Below, piece after piece: positions 28,930-41,023 of a stretch of 64,000 bases of DNA. Position numbers and translations under genes: made by a program. Numbering within the stretch: the first letter of the stretch is position 1; each line of letters opens with the position of its first letter. Source of the stretch: Rhynchopus euleeides (taxonomy: Eukaryota; Euglenozoa; Diplonemea; Diplonemida; Diplonemidae); contig OY723275.1 of assembly GCA_963210315.1 (NCBI GenBank), positions 2,170,001-2,234,000 of the forward strand. Reading direction: 5' to 3'. The notes below the pieces were generated by a model, which was not told the DNA's origin, ran no database searches, and was given only the letters and a program-made list of their open reading frames with translations.

Positions 28930-30462
28930 ATGTCTCTCTCACCCGGTGCCGAGATGCCCCCCGGCGGCCTGCCTGCCGCGCTGTGCGGGGATGTGCCAAT
29001 CCAGGAGAAGGCGCGCATCCTCTACCACGAGATGACAGGGGGTGCGCCCCCGCCGCCTGTGTCTGCGACGCTCGTCACGGAGGAGGGCTTCATCCGCACC
29101 CTCACCGCGATGGACACCGGGTTCAGCGAGGCGACGCAGCGGGACATGTTCCGCAAGCTGCAGCAGTTCGGCGATAAGAACGAGCATGGCCTCAGCTTCA
29201 ACGATGTGCACCGCATGGTGTCAGTCTATCCCACGCTGTTCAACGTGCTTGCTTTCCGCATTATGGACAACACGATGAACCAGCGCCAGGTCGTCATCAT
29301 CGAGCGTGAGAATGCCATCCTCGGAGAGCTTGCGGTGACCGCTGGGGAGCTGGACACCGCTGTGGGCGACCTCCGCCACGAGGCGGATGATAAGCGGAAG
29401 GAGCTGGAGGAGAACGCGCACCGCTCGCGGGATCTGGACCAGGCTGTGCTGAAGCACAGGGTGGAGCTGCAGGGGGCACACCAGGACACGCTGCGTGCCA
29501 AGGCGGAGCTGAACAACGCCCTGAACCTGCAGGCGCACAGCGTCGAGGCGGAGAATCTGAAACACCAGGAGCTCGGCATCACGCCTCTCAAGACAGACGT
29601 GGCGCAGGCGAAGCGCGAAGCAGAGGACAAGGACCGTGCCACAGAGGAGACTGCCGCTGAAATCGAGCGTCTGGAGAAGCAGCTCGATGACCTGCGCAAC
29701 AAACTCTACGACCAGCGGCAGGAGGCTTTCGACGCCTATGCGAAGGTGGAGAACGCAGAGGCGAAGCTGAAGGACCGGCTGGGGGAGACGGAGGCGCTGA
29801 CGCGGGATATCGAGCGGGCGGACCAGCTTGTCGACAAGGCGAAGAAGCTTCTCGACGAGATGGAGGAGACGGAGCAGGGCATCAACAACGACCTGCGGAA
29901 GGCGCTCTCCGACCTGGGCTCCTTGCAGGGCGGGCAGGTGGGGCAGGAGGCGGGGCTGCGCGACACGCAGGACTACCTCCGGCTGCGGGAGGCGGAGGCG
30001 GAGCAGGCGCAGAAGAACCTGCAGGCGCAGCGCGAGCGTGTCGAGCTGCTGTGCGATGCGAACATCCGCTTCAACACGCTGCGGCGTGACCAGTACGACA
30101 AGGAGGAGGAGGTTGTCAACCAGGAGGTCCGCCTGCGCGAGCAGCGCGACTGCCTCGAGATGAAGGAGGCTGCGCTGCGGTCGGAGGTGAAGCACATCAT
30201 CCCCATACCGCCGCCTGTCAACGCACCGGCTTCGCCCCCCACCGACGTCCGGCCGCAGCCGATGTACGTCGCGCCCGTCACCCCGACCTCCACACCTGCG
30301 CTCGGGCCGTACGCCATGTCAGGGGCTTACTACCCGCCTGCCGCGCCTGTGCCACCGACGATGCTCAGCTACTCTCCGGTCAAACCCACCCCGCTGCCCG
30401 GGCGTGACACACGGTACATCGCGACGTCTGATCACTCTGGCGCGCGGGCCCAGGCGGTGTGA
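28930..30462 (+). CDS. EF-hand-like and coiled-coil protein, 510 aa
   Basis: The start is the first in-frame ATG after CACACCAG (ends 28916). Residues about 53-97 look like one EF-hand helix-loop-helix: MFRKLQQFGDKNEHG, then LSFNDVHRMV. The loop DKNEHGLSFNDV has Asp1, Asn3 and Gly6 but Val instead of Glu at position 12, so calcium binding is doubtful. From about 115 to 430 the chain is an almost unbroken coiled coil (for example LEKQLDDLRNKLYDQRQEAF). The last 80 residues are Pro-rich (IPPPVNAPASPPTDV). This layout suggests a structural protein of the cytoskeleton or flagellum. I cannot name a family. It is intronless, and its minus-strand frame is open for 324 codons as a shadow. Confidence 0.72.
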   Translation: MSLSPGAEMPPGGLPAALCGDVPIQEKARILYHEMTGGAPPPPVSATLVTEEGFIRTLTAMDTGFSEATQRDMFRKLQQFGDKNEHGLSFNDVHRMVSVYPTLFNVLAFRIMDNTMNQRQVVIIERENAILGELAVTAGELDTAVGDLRHEADDKRKELEENAHRSRDLDQAVLKHRVELQGAHQDTLRAKAELNNALNLQAHSVEAENLKHQELGITPLKTDVAQAKREAEDKDRATEETAAEIERLEKQLDDLRNKLYDQRQEAFDAYAKVENAEAKLKDRLGETEALTRDIERADQLVDKAKKLLDEMEETEQGINNDLRKALSDLGSLQGGQVGQEAGLRDTQDYLRLREAEAEQAQKNLQAQRERVELLCDANIRFNTLRRDQYDKEEEVVNQEVRLREQRDCLEMKEAALRSEVKHIIPIPPPVNAPASPPTDVRPQPMYVAPVTPTSTPALGPYAMSGAYYPPAAPVPPTMLSYSPVKPTPLPGRDTRYIATSDHSGARAQAV

Positions 30463-31879
30463 TGGAAGAGGAGGGAAGGGGTGGGAGGGGCAGGATAGGA
30501 GGGTCAGGGAAGCTCGCACAAAAGAGAGCGTTTGGGCAAAACAAGATTGCAGAATACACACCCCCGAGGCGCTCTCGCCGTGTGTCCCGGGGAAAACCGC
30601 TGCGACAAGAACCCACACGTGTGTGTCGGGGTGGGGGGTCGGCTCTTGCACCTTGCAATTCATCGACCTGACTCCCCACTCCCTATCCCGGCCTTTCCGT
30701 ATCCGATATTGTCAACCGTCAGCTGTGCCTTGCCAGGGCCTGCGCTGTGCCGGGCTCTTTTGTACTGCCACACCCCAGTGTCTGCTGAACCACTGCGTGC
30801 ATTCGGGTGGGGGTGTGCCCTGTTACTTTGTTGTTGTGTGTTAGATATTTTTTGAATTTTTCATTCATCTGATGTTGAGTGGGTGGGGGGGTCTTCGCTG
30901 CGGGTGGCCGAAAGTGGTGCGATTTTGGCGCATTGTCACTGTTGTTGTCAGAAAAAAGAACCGAACTTTCTGGCCGAAAACTTGCTGACGTACCGAAGAC
31001 CCCCTTCTCTGACATCGCCTTTGCAAGAACCATCCCCGATACACCTCAGCCCCTCCCCCTTGCGCTCCGAGGATGTTATATGCCTCTTTTGTTTTTACGC
31101 ACACGACTTTCGCGCGGAAAGTGTCATTCAGCTCTGCCAGACGTGCTCTACACACCACCCCCTTCATCAGGCAAGTGGGTTTGTAAGTGTGTGTGGAAGC
31201 GTCAACGCATCAAACGAAGTATCAACAGTAGAGAAAGAGCGGCAGAGTTGAAGTGACACTTTTGTCTTTTGTCCCTGTTTTTTCTTCGCTGTTGTACGTA
31301 GATTGCTGGGAGGGAGGGGTGTGGGTGAGTTGGGTGGCGAATGGTTTTCTCATGAGAAGGGCTGAGTGGTTGTGTTTTTTTTCCTTGGTGTGAATCATTT
31401 TCCGCCACAAACTGGTCCAAAACAAGAAAACGCATTGAAAAGGGAAGCTTCTTGTGTGGCACACTGCTCGTCTCGAGGTTGTTCACAGCACCAACATGAT
31501 TCACATGTGTGTCCCTGTTGGATGGGCCCGTTATCAGCAACGCTGGGAGCGTTCGATGGTGGTGACTGCAGGGGGTACGCAAGACCGCATTGCCAACCAA
31601 CCAACCAACGCGTTGGTTGGGCTGCATCACCGCTCCGACACAAGAGCTCAAACACAAGAAAGAGAAGTCGATGTGCCAGGCTCTCAGGCTGCCTGTCTGC
31701 TGACACATGACGCACACTTTCTCCATTGCGAGCATTGGAACAGACAGGAGCTGACGCTGAACCTCCTACCCGGGCCCCACCCCACCCCACCTCACACTAC
31801 ACCGACACCTCTCCCCTTTGACCCCCCCACCCCGACACTGCACGAACCCCAGTTGACTCAACGGCAAGTATCTCCCACC
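30463..31879. other. Intergenic with retrotransposon solo terminus
   Basis: No gene is supported. It contains a degenerate solo copy of the retrotransposon termini at about 31100-31263 (annotated separately). From about 31770 the + strand is pyrimidine-rich, with CCCCAG (ends 31852) before the next start. Confidence 0.45.
31100..31263 (+). repeat. Solo terminus of the VIPER/TATE-like retrotransposon family
   Basis: The stretch has the same layout as the complete A2-B2 unit at 15055-15213 and nearly the same length (about 164 against 159 bases). GCGGAAAGTGTC lies near the left, TCATCAG before the core, the core TGTGGAAGCGTCAACGCA is exact (31191-31209), and the right end is again GTGACACTTT. 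The parts between are diverged. No coding sequence of the element is nearby. Confidence 0.7.
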
Positions 31880-33167
31880 ATGCCACCACACCACCACCTG
31901 CAGGAGGCAGCCCACACGGGCAGACCCCCCAAGAGGGGCACCATGCGGCGGGAGCTGCACTCCATCAGCCCCATCAGGGATGCTCCTGACCGTGGCATGC
32001 TGCTGATGGGGCACCACCCGCATGCCCACAGCGCTGCTCCTTTGCAGCCGTACGACCCGGTCGTCATCCCGCAGCTGCAGATGCAGCCGCACCCTCAGGC
32101 GGCACAGCACGGCACGCACCACCCCAACCACCCCATGCATGCGCCTTACGTATCGTCTGCGATGCAGGAGCACCACCACCAGATCTCCACGCCCCCTGCT
32201 GCTGCGTCAGGCAGGTTCCGTGAGATCAGCCCTGAGGCGGAGGCGGAGCGGGTGCTGCTTGGCGGGGGGTTCGGGTGCCCGGTGCAGTCCCCCCAGCAGC
32301 GCGATGAGGCGCTGCTGCAGCGCGCGGGGGACGTGGTGCACCTGCAGAACCAGCTCGCAGACCTGTTCCGCAGCAGCCTGCAGGGGGGGCGGGAGCCGCC
32401 CCTGCACCTGGTGGAGGACATCCAGCGGGTGCAGGCCAGCCTTGCGGCTGCCGCGCGCACCTGCGAGGAGGTGGCGACGTCGCCCATCGCAGACTTGATG
32501 CCGCACGGCTCGCCGTCCCCGCTGCACCCGTCGCCGGAGCAGCGGGTTGTGTCGCCGGCGCCCCGCACGCCGCCTGACATGGCGTCGCCGTCGCCTGTGC
32601 CTGAGCCGCATGCCGCGCATGCCCCGCGGGCGCTGGATGCGATCGTCGCGGATGCGCTGCGCTTTGCCTGCCAGCGGAGGCCCCTCGTCATGTCTGTGGT
32701 GCAGCCGACCCACGCCTCGCTCAGCGCCGCCTATGTGGCGCAGTCGGCGCGGGACCCGCGGCTCCAGTTCCTCGTCGCACCGTGCAGCCTCCCTTCGCTG
32801 CTGGTGGATCACGACCACGTTGAGTACTGCCTGCAGGCCTCTGACAGGCACCAGTGCGCAGGGGTCGTGATGGTGGTGCCTCACGATGCAAGCGTCACAG
32901 GTATGCGTGTGAGGGGGAGGGGGTGGGGGGATGTTTATGCCACCATGCAGCCCGTTGAATGTTTGGGGTATCTTTCCAGAGCACATTGCGCGCACACAAC
33001 CATGCCACCATCCAACAGATGCTGCTGTGAACACCATACTCGCTTCCAACGTGGAGCTCGTCTTCGAGAGTGCTGCCGTCGCCCTGTCGCTGTGCAAGGC
33101 ACTGGACGCTGTCGCCACAGCAGCCACCCTTGGGTACCAGGAGACGCAGGCCACGCAGCTCGGATGA
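31880..33167 (+). CDS. His/Pro-rich protein of unknown function, 389 aa
   Basis: Exons are 31880-32900 and 33019-33167. The 118-base intron starts GTATGCGTG and ends ATCCAACAG, splitting a GAT codon (phase 1) and joining HDASVT to DAAVNTILASN. Residues 1-110 are rich in His, Pro and Gln (MPPHHHLQEAAH, HHPHAHSAAP, HHPNHPMHAP). Residues about 115-190 are helical (RDEALLQRAGDVVHLQNQLA). The C-terminal 150 residues look folded: ALDAIVADALRFACQRR, VLMSVVQPTHASLSAAY-like strands, then LQFLVAPCSLPSLLVDHDHV and AGVVMVVPHDASVT. I recognise no family. The poly-His could bind metal, but this is only a possibility. The frame upstream of 31880 is open but unlikely to be coding. Confidence 0.65.
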
Positions 33168-33897
33168 TGCCCCCCTGGGCTGCTGTCACATCTTCCCCCA
33201 GGAGGCCTCTTTCTCTGTGCCAGTGTGCCCCACCTATTGTTGTTCGGGCGGCCTCACTATGCACTGTAGAGCCGAGTCCTCCCTTAGATATGTACTGTAC
33301 AAGGTTCGGCAGAAGTGAGAACATGAAATGAATCCGGATTTATAAGAATCTCAGAGAGGTTTGCCCTGAGTCTAGGATGCGTCGTTGTGGGGGTGTGTGC
33401 CTTGTCTTGTTTGAAACACAACACGGGGAGCAGCGGTGGGAAATCTCAACGCTCAAAGCCACATCTCTCTCGACGGGAAAATCAGCAACCTTTGCCGTTG
33501 AGGAGTTTGTGGTTGGGGGTTTCTCCTCTCCCCCCTGCACAACCTGCACAGCCTTTGTTTGCTGCTCTTTGTTGTGTTGCGCACCCTCCGATGGAGGGCG
33601 TTCCCCAAAGGAAGGGTTCTCTCTCGGGGCGTTACATTTTCTCTAGTTCTATCAGGGATTTTTCTGCCGCGACCCCTCTTTTTTAGATGAGTGGAAGAGC
33701 ACAAAATATGAATACATCCCGAACGGATTTTCACGGAACTAAAAAGATCACCGACCGGTAGCCGAAACAAACCCACCCCCACTCCCCCCCACCTCACACT
33801 GCGCAGCAACATTCGCAATGCCACATCCCGCCCCTGCCCCCAACCACCCACCCACCTGCCAGGCAGCCGGCATCCCTTCCGGGGTGTTGCGGAGGCC
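33168..33897. other. Intergenic, no gene seen
   Basis: No gene is supported. From about 33770 to 33862 the + strand is C-rich and ends CACCTGCCAG, with no ATG between that AG and the next start except an upstream one at 33819 that precedes the AG. Confidence 0.5.
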
Positions 33898-36800
33898 ATG
33901 TCGAGCAGAGCGTCTCGCCCCCGCGATACTGCCTTCGAGTATGCTGGGAAGGCGGAGCGGCACAACGAGCGGACGCGCACCGAGAAGTGTATCAAGAGGC
34001 GGGAAGCCGCGTTGGGGCTGCTTCGGGACATCTGCGAGAGGTGGGTCTTAGGCGAGTTCAACGGTCATGTCCGCAATGAGGTTGTCAGCGAGCTGGAGAG
34101 CATCCTCACGACGCTGCGCCTCGCGACGCGCGACACGCTGCACGCCATCCACGCGTGGGAGGGGAAGGGCACGGAGGACAACTCGATGTACATCTGGCAC
34201 GGCGAGTGCTACATCGGGAAGATGCTCACCGACACTCTCTTCCTCGACGACAAGGGCCTCGGGGATCTCCGCAGCCTGCTGCCGGGCGCGCTCAGCGGGC
34301 TGCCGAGCCCCGAAGCCCCACGCAGGCTGGCGACGGAGGAGCTTGTCCTGCACACCATCTCACCCGAGAGTGTCCCGGACACAACCCCGCCCTGCCAGCC
34401 CGTCATCACCGCGTGGGGCGGCCCGTCCCCCGTGCTGCATCCGAAGGATGTGCCGCAGCCCGTTGAGAAGGAGGTGGCCTCAGGCGGCGGCACCGGGGAC
34501 CCTCCAGGCGTACATGCCCCCTCTGCAAAGTTTGGGGCAGTTGCCCCGGCTGACAACGCGGTTGGCGATGCCGACCCTGTCGCGGAGGCAGTGGCGGGCC
34601 TGGATGCGGAGCTTTTCAACAAGGATGCGATGCTCTCCGCAGCTCAGGCGCGCGGGCAGCTGGAAAAGCTGCTGAATGAGGGGCCGACTGTTCGCAGGAC
34701 GGAGATCTCGCACAACGACAGCTATATGTACTCATCCCTCGACCCGCCTGCCGAGGACAACCCTGGTTCGTTTCTTTCGTCTGCTTCCTGCCCCCTCGAG
34801 GAGAGTGTCGCGATGTGGAAGCTGTGCCACGAAGTGTCGCCGCCGTCGCGCCTGATGGAGGGTCGCGGGTCCGGCGCCTTCGACCCTGTCGGGATGGCTG
34901 AAAACGCAACCGCGTTCCACACCAGCAAGAAGCCTGCTGCGGTGCTGCTGCATCTGCTCAACAGGCTTGTGGTGCGCGATGACTCCCTGCCGGGTGTGCC
35001 GAGCCCCAAGCTGGTGCTGCCCCTCGCTGCTGCCAACAGCACCACGTCCCTCTGCCTGAGCTGCAGCACCATCGAAATGTGCGCGGAGCGCAGGCTGCCA
35101 ACAGCGAAGGAGATCTACGGGGCGGGGGAGTTCCGCATCACCGTGGGGGAGTTGCAGAAGTTTGAGGCGTCCACCCGCATCCACATCGCAAGCTCCGTGC
35201 CTGCCCTGTTCTACTCGCATCTCACGGCGCTCGCGGCGGAGGAGGGGAATGTGCTGTTCTTTTCCACACTGATGGATGTGCCGCTGTGCCGCCTGACGAA
35301 CCCTGCGGAGTGGGATGCGGCGCTGTCGCACCTTGTGCACAGCATCAGCGAGGGGAAGGATGCACTCACGAAGCTGCGCCTCAGGAGGGAGAGCGGGGCG
35401 CACAGGGAGAACGACGTGGAGGAGGGCATCGCTCAGAAGAAGTCGGCGATCCGCAGCGAGCAGACGCAGGTCGACTTCCTGAGGAACCGCGCATTCGACG
35501 GGCGGCTTCAGTCTGTCGCGTCGAACGTCGGGAAGCTGACCTCCGCTGTGAGGTCCGCACCGGAGGAGTTCGGCTTCGAAAGCATAGATCACGCGACACG
35601 CACCCTGCGACTCACTGCGACAGATCTGTCTGCCAAGGCTGCAGTGAGCCAGCTGGGGCTGCACCTCACCAACGGGCTGAAGGGGTGCACCAACCAGCTG
35701 GTCGCAGCCTCAACGGAGCCCACCCTGCTGGTGCACGCGCACTATGAGAAGGAGTCCCACGACGAGACGCACACCAGCGTGCTGTGTGCCTGTGTCGAGA
35801 ACGGTGTGAAGCACCTCTCCGTCACCTCCCCGAATGTGTCGTGGCTGCGCTCCCTCGTCAACGTCGCAAGCCAGCCGCAGTTTTCACGCCTGACCCTGTG
35901 GGTGAACCCGGGGAAGGCGCACCTCGATGCGTCGGTGCGGCTGGTGTCGGGTCTCTCTGCATCGGCACCCCGTGTCGTGGTCCACCTGAAGTCGCCGAAG
36001 TTTCTCGCCGACCAGCTCGGGAGGGAGGGCTACCAGCCAGGCCTGTTGGTGCACGCCGCCGCCACGTCTGTGATGCTGGGGTGTGTCGGGGGCAGCTGGG
36101 AGGCAGGCACGACGCAGTCGTATGGGGATGAGGAGGACATCGCCGCCACATCCACAGCGCTCATCGCCCACAGCGCCATCAGCCACGTCTACAGCGACAC
36201 ATTCAGGTGCGTGACTGCTCAGCTGGCGGGCACCGGGGCGGCAGAGGTGAGCGACGCAGACACATCTCTCGGGCATGCCTCCGGGTCCCCCGCGCAGGGG
36301 CATGCGCACGACATGCGTTCAGAATACAACACATCTGGCGCCACAGGCATATCGATGGAAGCAGTGGACGCTCCGTCTGATGTGGAATCGGCAAGCGCCT
36401 CGCGGCCTGCTTCACGGCAAAGCGGCAGGGGCGCACGTGGGTCGTCTGCAGCATCGCAAGCGGCAGCCAGAGCCCGCGAGACTCTGCAGCAGCTGCTGGA
36501 GGAGGAGCTGTGGCACGCCCAGCAGCAGGTGGCATTGTGTGAGGTGGACGAGGGCAAGCAGCGCCAGTCCCTAGCGCGGCAGGAGGAGAACAAGTTTCGC
36601 CCTCTGGTGGTCAAGAAGGAACGCCTGCTGGACAGCCTCACGCACGAGGCGCGCCAGCTGGCTGAGAGGCAGGCTGCCAATCAGCGCCTGTTGACGGACC
36701 GCGAGAACCACGAACGCACCTGCATCGAGGATAAGGAGCGGTCAGAGCAGTCCAAGATTTTTAAACGCCGCACGTCGCTGCGCAAGCTGCAGGGTGCAAG

Positions 36801-39800
36801 TGTTGCTGTGCAGGAGACGCCCCTGCCTGCCGAGGTGTCCCCCATCGCACAGGGCCCCCACGAGGCGGATGCCGACAGGCCTGTGTCGCGCAGGTCATCG
36901 CGGGCTTCGCTCCACATGGCGCAGATCGAGAGGATGAAGGCCAACAACAAGGCCATCATGGACTTCATCGAACTCGAGGAGCGCAAGCGCATGCTCCAGA
37001 TCTGCACGGAGCAGGAGCAGCGCTACATCATCGTCATGGCACAGGTGAAGGAGATCGAGCACCGCCGCACCCAGGCCGACAGCATGCGCCTCGCCAGGGA
37101 GGAGCTGCATCTGCACCAGGAGGAGCACGAGGGTCGGGCTGCCGTCGAGCGTGATGAGATGCAGTCGCGCCGCGTAGAGGAGGCCAAGACAGACGACATG
37201 ACCTCTCACTCTCGTGCCACCGCCTCCCTCAAGGAGGCCCTTGAGAAGGTGCAGTCGCTGTGCGACGAAGAGGCGCACTGCAGGGAGTCCCTCGCCCGCC
37301 CGCAGTCGCGCGACTGGGAGGCCATCATGACGAAGATGTCCTCCGAGCTCGGCCTGCTGCGCTTCCTGGAGGCCTCGCGCGCCTGCGAAGCTCTGAAGGT
37401 TAAGGAGCAGGAGGCACGCGACGGCATTGCTGCCGAACACGATACACAGGCAGATACCCTCTACTGCGAAGCGGGGGAAGCCGTGGCGGCACTGAGCAGC
37501 AAGTTGTATGACGCAGCACGCCAAGCCCTGTGGCATGCAGAGGCTGGGGCGCGCAGGGCCATCGTCACGGAATCGCAGGACACCGCTGGGATGGAGCGCA
37601 TCGCGTCAGCCCTGCAGGCCCTGATCCGGGAACAGAGATGCCTGCAGGAAGAGGAGCAGAGCAAGCGCCTCGCCGAGGGGGAAGGGGAGCATGCTGCGTG
37701 GCTCGGCATCGAGGCGTTTGAGCTGTCCGATATGCGCAGTTCCGAGCTCGAGGAGGCTGCTGCGAAGGAGAGGGCGCGCATCAGCGGCGAGGAGACAAAC
37801 GAGAAGGGTATCCTTGACGATGAGTGGGCCACGCTGCGTGCACGCCGGGCCGCGGCGCCTGCTGAGGACATCGCCCCGCCGCCACCTGTCGGGAGCAGCG
37901 CTAAGGAGGCACCTGCTGCCAGGATGAAGGAGGAGATCACGACGGAGGCTTCATCCGATGACGGCCTCGCCGAGCTGGAGATGATGAAGCATGTGGCAAC
38001 GGTCTGTGCCGAGGAGACGCTCGAGCGCACTGTTGTGGAGGACTCTGAGGAGGCGGACAAGCGGGTCATTCAGTCTAGTCTCGAAGCGTACAAAAATCCC
38101 GTGGGTCTCCGGCAGGCTGAGGGCGAAGCAGCAGCTGACGCTGTGGAGGCACCGCCTGCACCTGCCGAAGCAAAGAAAGCGCCTGCTGCCTCCCAGCCTA
38201 CAGATGTGCTGTCAGTTGAGGTTCCCCGGAAGGCGGATCCAGAGGTGGCACTGCAGGCACAGCAGCAGGAGGCTGCCCAAGAGGCGGTCGAGGGGGACTC
38301 TGGGACAGCCGAAGACGACAGGCAGGGCGACACAAAGACGGAGCCGCAGGCAGAGGTGTCGTCAGAAGCAACCGAGCCACAGGAGTCAGAGGCACCCCCA
38401 TCGGAGGCGGAGGAGACACCACGCACTGTCGAGGCCGGCACGACGTCCCCTGATGAGGGTGAGGCGGAGGAGATACCACGCACTGTCGAGGCCGGCACAA
38501 CGTCCCCTGATGAGGGTGAGGCGGAGGAGACACCACACACTGTCGAGGCCGGCACGACGTCCCCTGATGAGGGTGAGGCGGAGGAGATACCACGCACTGT
38601 CGAGGCCGGCACAACGTCCCCTGATGAGGGTGAGGCGGAGGAGACACCACGCACTGTCGAGGCCGGCACAACGTCCCCTGATGAGGGTGAAGCGGAGGAG
38701 ATACCACACACTGTCGAGGCCGGCACGACGTCCCCTGATGAGGGTGAGGCGGAGGAGATACCACGCACTGTCGAGGCCGGCACAACGTCCCCTGATGAGG
38801 GTGAGGCGGAGGAGACACCACACACTGTCGAGGCCGGCACGACGTCCCCTGATGAGGGTGAGGCGGAGGAGACACCACGCACTGTCGAGGCCGGCACAAT
38901 GTCCCCTGATGAGGGTGAGGCGGAGGAGCAGACGCCCGCAGAGCAGGCGGAGGGGGGCGGATCACCACCACAGCTTGAAGAAGCAGCTGGCGCTGTGGAG
39001 GTGCCGCCGACACCTGCTGAAGAAGCTCCCGAAACTCCGGGCACACCGGAGGCTGCGTGTGGTGTTGTCGAAATTCCCGCCGCTGCAGGTTCCCCAGATG
39101 CGCAGGACGACGTGAACCCTGACATGCCGACCGTCGTGCTGCTGCGCAACATCCTCGGCAAGGAGGACGGGGGCGTTGACGACGCGCCGTGGCTGACAGC
39201 CCTCATCGTTGCCAGCAGTTCGCCGATATCGCCGCAGCATTCGGAGGGATCTGCCGAGTCGGACAAGGGCACCCTACCACAGGGGGCGCCTGCGCTGGAA
39301 CCCGCGCGGCATTCTGCTGCAGGCCTGAGCAGCACCGCAAGCGCTGCCGTGATGGACTGCGGGGTGGAGAGCGAGATAGCCCAACCGCCTCCTGTCAGCA
39401 CCGTGGATGAAGAGAGCAAAGCGCGGTGGTCTGTTCAGAATGACGAGGCTGCGGGGTGGCGTGCGATTGATGAGAGTGCCTCCGCGTCTGCCTCCGCATC
39501 TGCTGGAGGGTGTCTGCTGCGGACTCAGCGGTTGTCGTGGGAGGCTTCGGAGGAGGCCCGCCGCGCTGATGCGATGAAGGAAGAAGCAGATGGAAGGTTC
39601 ACGGCCAAATTGTCTGAGATGCGCGATCGCAAAGTAATCCGCGAGAAGGAAAAGGTGGCGGCGGAGGAGGAGGATGAAGTGGGGGAAAAATCGGCGGAGG
39701 AGGAGGAGAAAATGGAGGAAAAATTGGAGGAGGAGGAGGTGGCGGCGGCTGAAGAAGTGGAGGGGAAATCGTCGGATGAGCACGATGACGAGAACATGTT

Positions 39801-40642
39801 TGAGGATACAGCGGCGCCGGAGGAGGAGGTGGAGGTCAGGGAGCAGGAGCGCGACGAGCCGACCCCTGAGCCTGTCAACCTGGAAAACGTAACAGACATA
39901 AAGGAAGTCGTGCACCAGAATATCCAGAACGCGCTGGTTTCGAATCATGCTGTCGTCAACAGTCCTGTTGATAGTATCCGGCAGCGCCGGCAGAGTGAAG
40001 CCCTCGCAGAGGCGGCGGTGACCGTCGTGCAGCGTGCGTGGCGACGGCATAGCTCGAACGAGATACGGAAGCAGAAGAAGGCGGAGCACGATGTGGCCGA
40101 GACCCAGGTGGACAAGGACGAGATCCGCATGCATGAGTTCTACGAGGAGGCGATGCAGAAGATATCAAGGCTGATTCTGGGCATCGTATCGCGCAAGGTA
40201 TGTGGAAGTGTGTGAGAGCAGCCCACGTGTCACCCCACCACCCCGCGAAGCACATCCTTTGGTGTTTTGAGCATTTTTGTGTGGCAGGCAGAGACTGGCT
40301 GAATTGGCCAGGTTGGCGAGGCTGTCACGGCGTGTTGGTCACTACACACGGACCTTGTACCCACCAAATTTGGCGTTTCGCTGTTACTTGAGGCCCCATT
40401 GCGGTGGCTTCCTTCTCTTGCCTGTCTTCTGAATAGGAATCCCCCCATCCCACCCCACCCCACCCCTGCATTGTGCACAGCGTGCCGAGGCACTGCGCAA
40501 CCAGAAGGATTTCTATGAGGAGGTAGCTGACATCATCGAGAAGCAGCTGTTCGCAGAAGCTGGCGAGTTCGACGAGGATCAGGGCGACTCGGGGAAGGAT
40601 CCCGACGTCACCGGCACAGAGGCAGATGCCAAGGCGACATAG
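33898..40642 (+). CDS. Giant coiled-coil protein with IQ motif and coding minisatellite, 2,153 aa
   Basis: Exons are 33898-40197 and 40481-40642. The 283-base intron starts GTATGTGG and ends TTGTGCACAG; splicing is phase 0 and adds RAEALRNQKDFYEEVADIIE and an acidic end. Residues 1-130 are helical (CIKRREAALGLLRDICERWV). Residues about 540-800 look globular (SPNVSWLRSLVNVASQ, FSRLTLWVNPGKAHLDAS). About 860-1270 is coiled coil. About 1503-1673 is nine tandem 19-residue units (EAEETPRTVEAGTTSPDEG and close variants). A Glu-rich stretch lies near 1920-1970 and an IQ motif near 2040-2061 (AVTVVQRAWRRHSSNEIRKQ), which would bind calmodulin or a light chain. This suggests a cytoskeletal or flagellar scaffold. 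I recognise no named family. The start is the first ATG after CTGCCAG (ends 33862). Confidence 0.82.
38404..38916 (+). repeat. 57-bp coding minisatellite, nine units
   Basis: Nine tandem 57-base units stay in frame, each coding for EAEE(T/I)P(R/H)TVEAG, then T(T/M)SPDEG. Units differ at only a few sites (ACA/ATA for Thr/Ile, CGC/CAC for Arg/His, and silent ACG/ACA). Variants recur in a partly alternating pattern. That fits expansion of multi-unit blocks by unequal exchange or slippage. Copy number is therefore likely to vary between strains. Confidence 0.95.
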
Positions 40643-41023
40643 CGACGGCGTCTCCACGCCAGTTGCTCTTTCGGTTACACGCAGTTAGTATTTTTTCAGC
40701 AGCCTCTGACGAGGCTGTGCCTGCCTCTGTGCAGGACACATACACTAATGACGATTATCCGTCTGTTCATTCCGTTCAGCTCTTATCAGCCCGTCTGTGC
40801 GCAGCCGCTGCCTGCCCCCTGCCCCTCCCCCCAACACTTGCCACACGGCGCGGTGGTTGTGGTCAGAGTGATGTCAGGTGACATCTCACCCTGACAACCC
40901 ATTTTTAACTTCAGGGGTGTTGTCACCCTGGTTGCCAGGCCTCTCCGCCTTTCACAGCTGCTTGCATGTCGACCCACACACACACGCCCGCCCTGCAGGA
41001 GTTCTGAAGCCGCGTTGTAAACC
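40643..41023. other. Intergenic, acceptor region of the kinesin gene
   Basis: No gene is seen. The stretch ends with CACACGCCCGCCCTGCAG (ends 40998), then 25 bases without another ATG before the kinesin start. Confidence 0.5.

Noticed and set aside
29221..30195. Minus-strand frame of 324 codons, Leu/Arg/His-rich
   Set aside because: It is the complement of a coiled coil (GAG/CTG-rich codons), which typically gives an open Leu-rich shadow.
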